A stretch of 64,000 bases of DNA, from NCBI GenBank assembly GCA_937920585.1, contig CAKZSB010000026.1, positions 46,984 to 110,983 on the forward strand, in the 5' to 3' direction. Below the pieces are notes generated by a model. That model was given only the letters and a program-made list of their open reading frames with translations. It ran no database searches and was not told the origin of the DNA. Shown here piece after piece: positions 63,726-64,000 of the stretch. Each line of letters begins with the position of its first letter. The stretch's first letter is position 1. Made by a program: the position numbers and the translations under genes. This DNA comes from an uncultured Granulosicoccaceae bacterium. GTDB lineage: Bacteria; Pseudomonadota; Gammaproteobacteria; Granulosicoccales; Granulosicoccaceae.

Positions 63726-64000
63726 GTGAAGATCAAGCTGATTTCAAGCGCGCTTTTACTCGCCATGCTCAACGTTCCGGCGGCGATAGCCGATCGAACG
63801 TACCTGTACCAGGAGTCAGATGGTACGGTCTGGCACACAAACATCAACCCGCGCGCGCAGGATGGCTCCCGATTTACGCTGCTTGAGATTCGCGGGCGCG
63901 CGCCTGCCGTGGTTTCTTGCAGAGAAACCGAACTCGCCAGGCGAGCTGAGCAATTTGGTGCGCAAATCGAACGCCACGCAACGCTGAACGGCGTGGATGC
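63726..64000 (+). CDS. Exported protein, probable lytic transglycosylase N-terminus (cut by window end)
   Basis: The open frame starts with GTG at 63726 and runs off the window, showing 91 residues. There is a signal peptide (IKLISSALLLAMLNVPAAIA, cleavage before DRTY). The start of the mature part, TYLYQESDGTVWHTNINP, resembles the DUF4124-like head found on several soluble lytic transglycosylases, and the last visible residues, RHATLNGVDA, resemble the region preceding the catalytic domain (relatives have HGVDPALVKAVI). Function is an inference; only the export signal and head motif are seen. Divergent from the biotin ligase gene. Confidence 0.55.
   Translation, partial: MKIKLISSALLLAMLNVPAAIADRTYLYQESDGTVWHTNINPRAQDGSRFTLLEIRGRAPAVVSCRETELARRAEQFGAQIERHATLNGVD

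Overview
The window is about 64 kb of ordinary, densely packed bacterial chromosome, fairly GC-rich, with short gaps and many start/stop overlaps. The gene set (radA, xseB-ispA-dxs, bamC, hda, darP/yjgA, rng, rsfS, rlmH, rdgC, rnt, mpl, a YhdP-type giant, and purMN next to hda) points to a gammaproteobacterium, probably a free-living one outside the enterics. The genus cannot be read from the sequence. I see no insertion sequence, prophage, integrase, rRNA operon or CRISPR array. One tRNA gene, tRNA-Thr(TGT), is present.

Layout. 1-5232 (+): end of radA, then xseB, ispA and dxs (isoprenoid precursors) and folE2. 5229-8824 (-): perM-like permease, dapA, bamC and a metallo-beta-lactamase-fold hydrolase. 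9145-10860 (+): proS. 10950-12881 (-): an orphan GspE/PilB-type ATPase. 12945-14300 (+): ArsC-like protein, WrbA-like flavoprotein, DUF2069 protein. 14260-16124 (-): hda and a DUF2066 protein, divergent from purM-purN and a DUF3108 protein (16231-18729). 18789-21673 (+): a three-gene cluster of a coiled-coil membrane protein, a substrate-binding/VWA lipoprotein and a short VWA-like protein. 21720-22460 (-): a putative outer-membrane barrel. 22737-33199: darP, then a long minus-strand block of yhdP, rng, maf, rlmH, rsfS, nadD, proA and holA. 33329-41919: pyrD, a DHH phosphoesterase, an HDAC-like deacetylase, rdgC, an FMN reductase, a Sel1 lipoprotein, an alpha/beta hydrolase, tcdA and upp. 42123-43273: a GcvR-like ACT protein and thrH.

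43294-47922 (-) is the most unusual part: a five-gene operon encoding a 50-residue membrane microprotein, an XpaC-like protein, a TelA-family protein, an SPFH protein with a C-terminal GYF_2 domain, and a double zinc-ribbon membrane protein. It looks like a membrane-stress or envelope-defence module. A perfect 16-bp palindrome sits just upstream. The VWA cluster 24 kb away contains protein types that I recall occurring beside TelA/XpaC genes elsewhere, so the two loci may belong to one pathway. That link is inference.

48356-64000: galE, an ADP-ribosylglycohydrolase-family protein, a Ser/Thr kinase fused to a cyclic-nucleotide-binding domain, mpl, rnt, grxD, argD-argF, a type IV pilin accessory protein, a WecA-like transferase with a long extra membrane domain, an ExeA-like ATPase, a zinc deaminase, two small exported proteins, tRNA-Thr, a biotin ligase without the repressor domain, and the start of a probable lytic transglycosylase cut by the window edge.

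A recurring feature is translational coupling. Five gene pairs overlap by TTGA, with a TTG start on a TGA stop, and at least five more overlap by ATGA. Most calls rest on recognisable family motifs. Functions of the TelA/SPFH and VWA clusters are inferred from domains and context.
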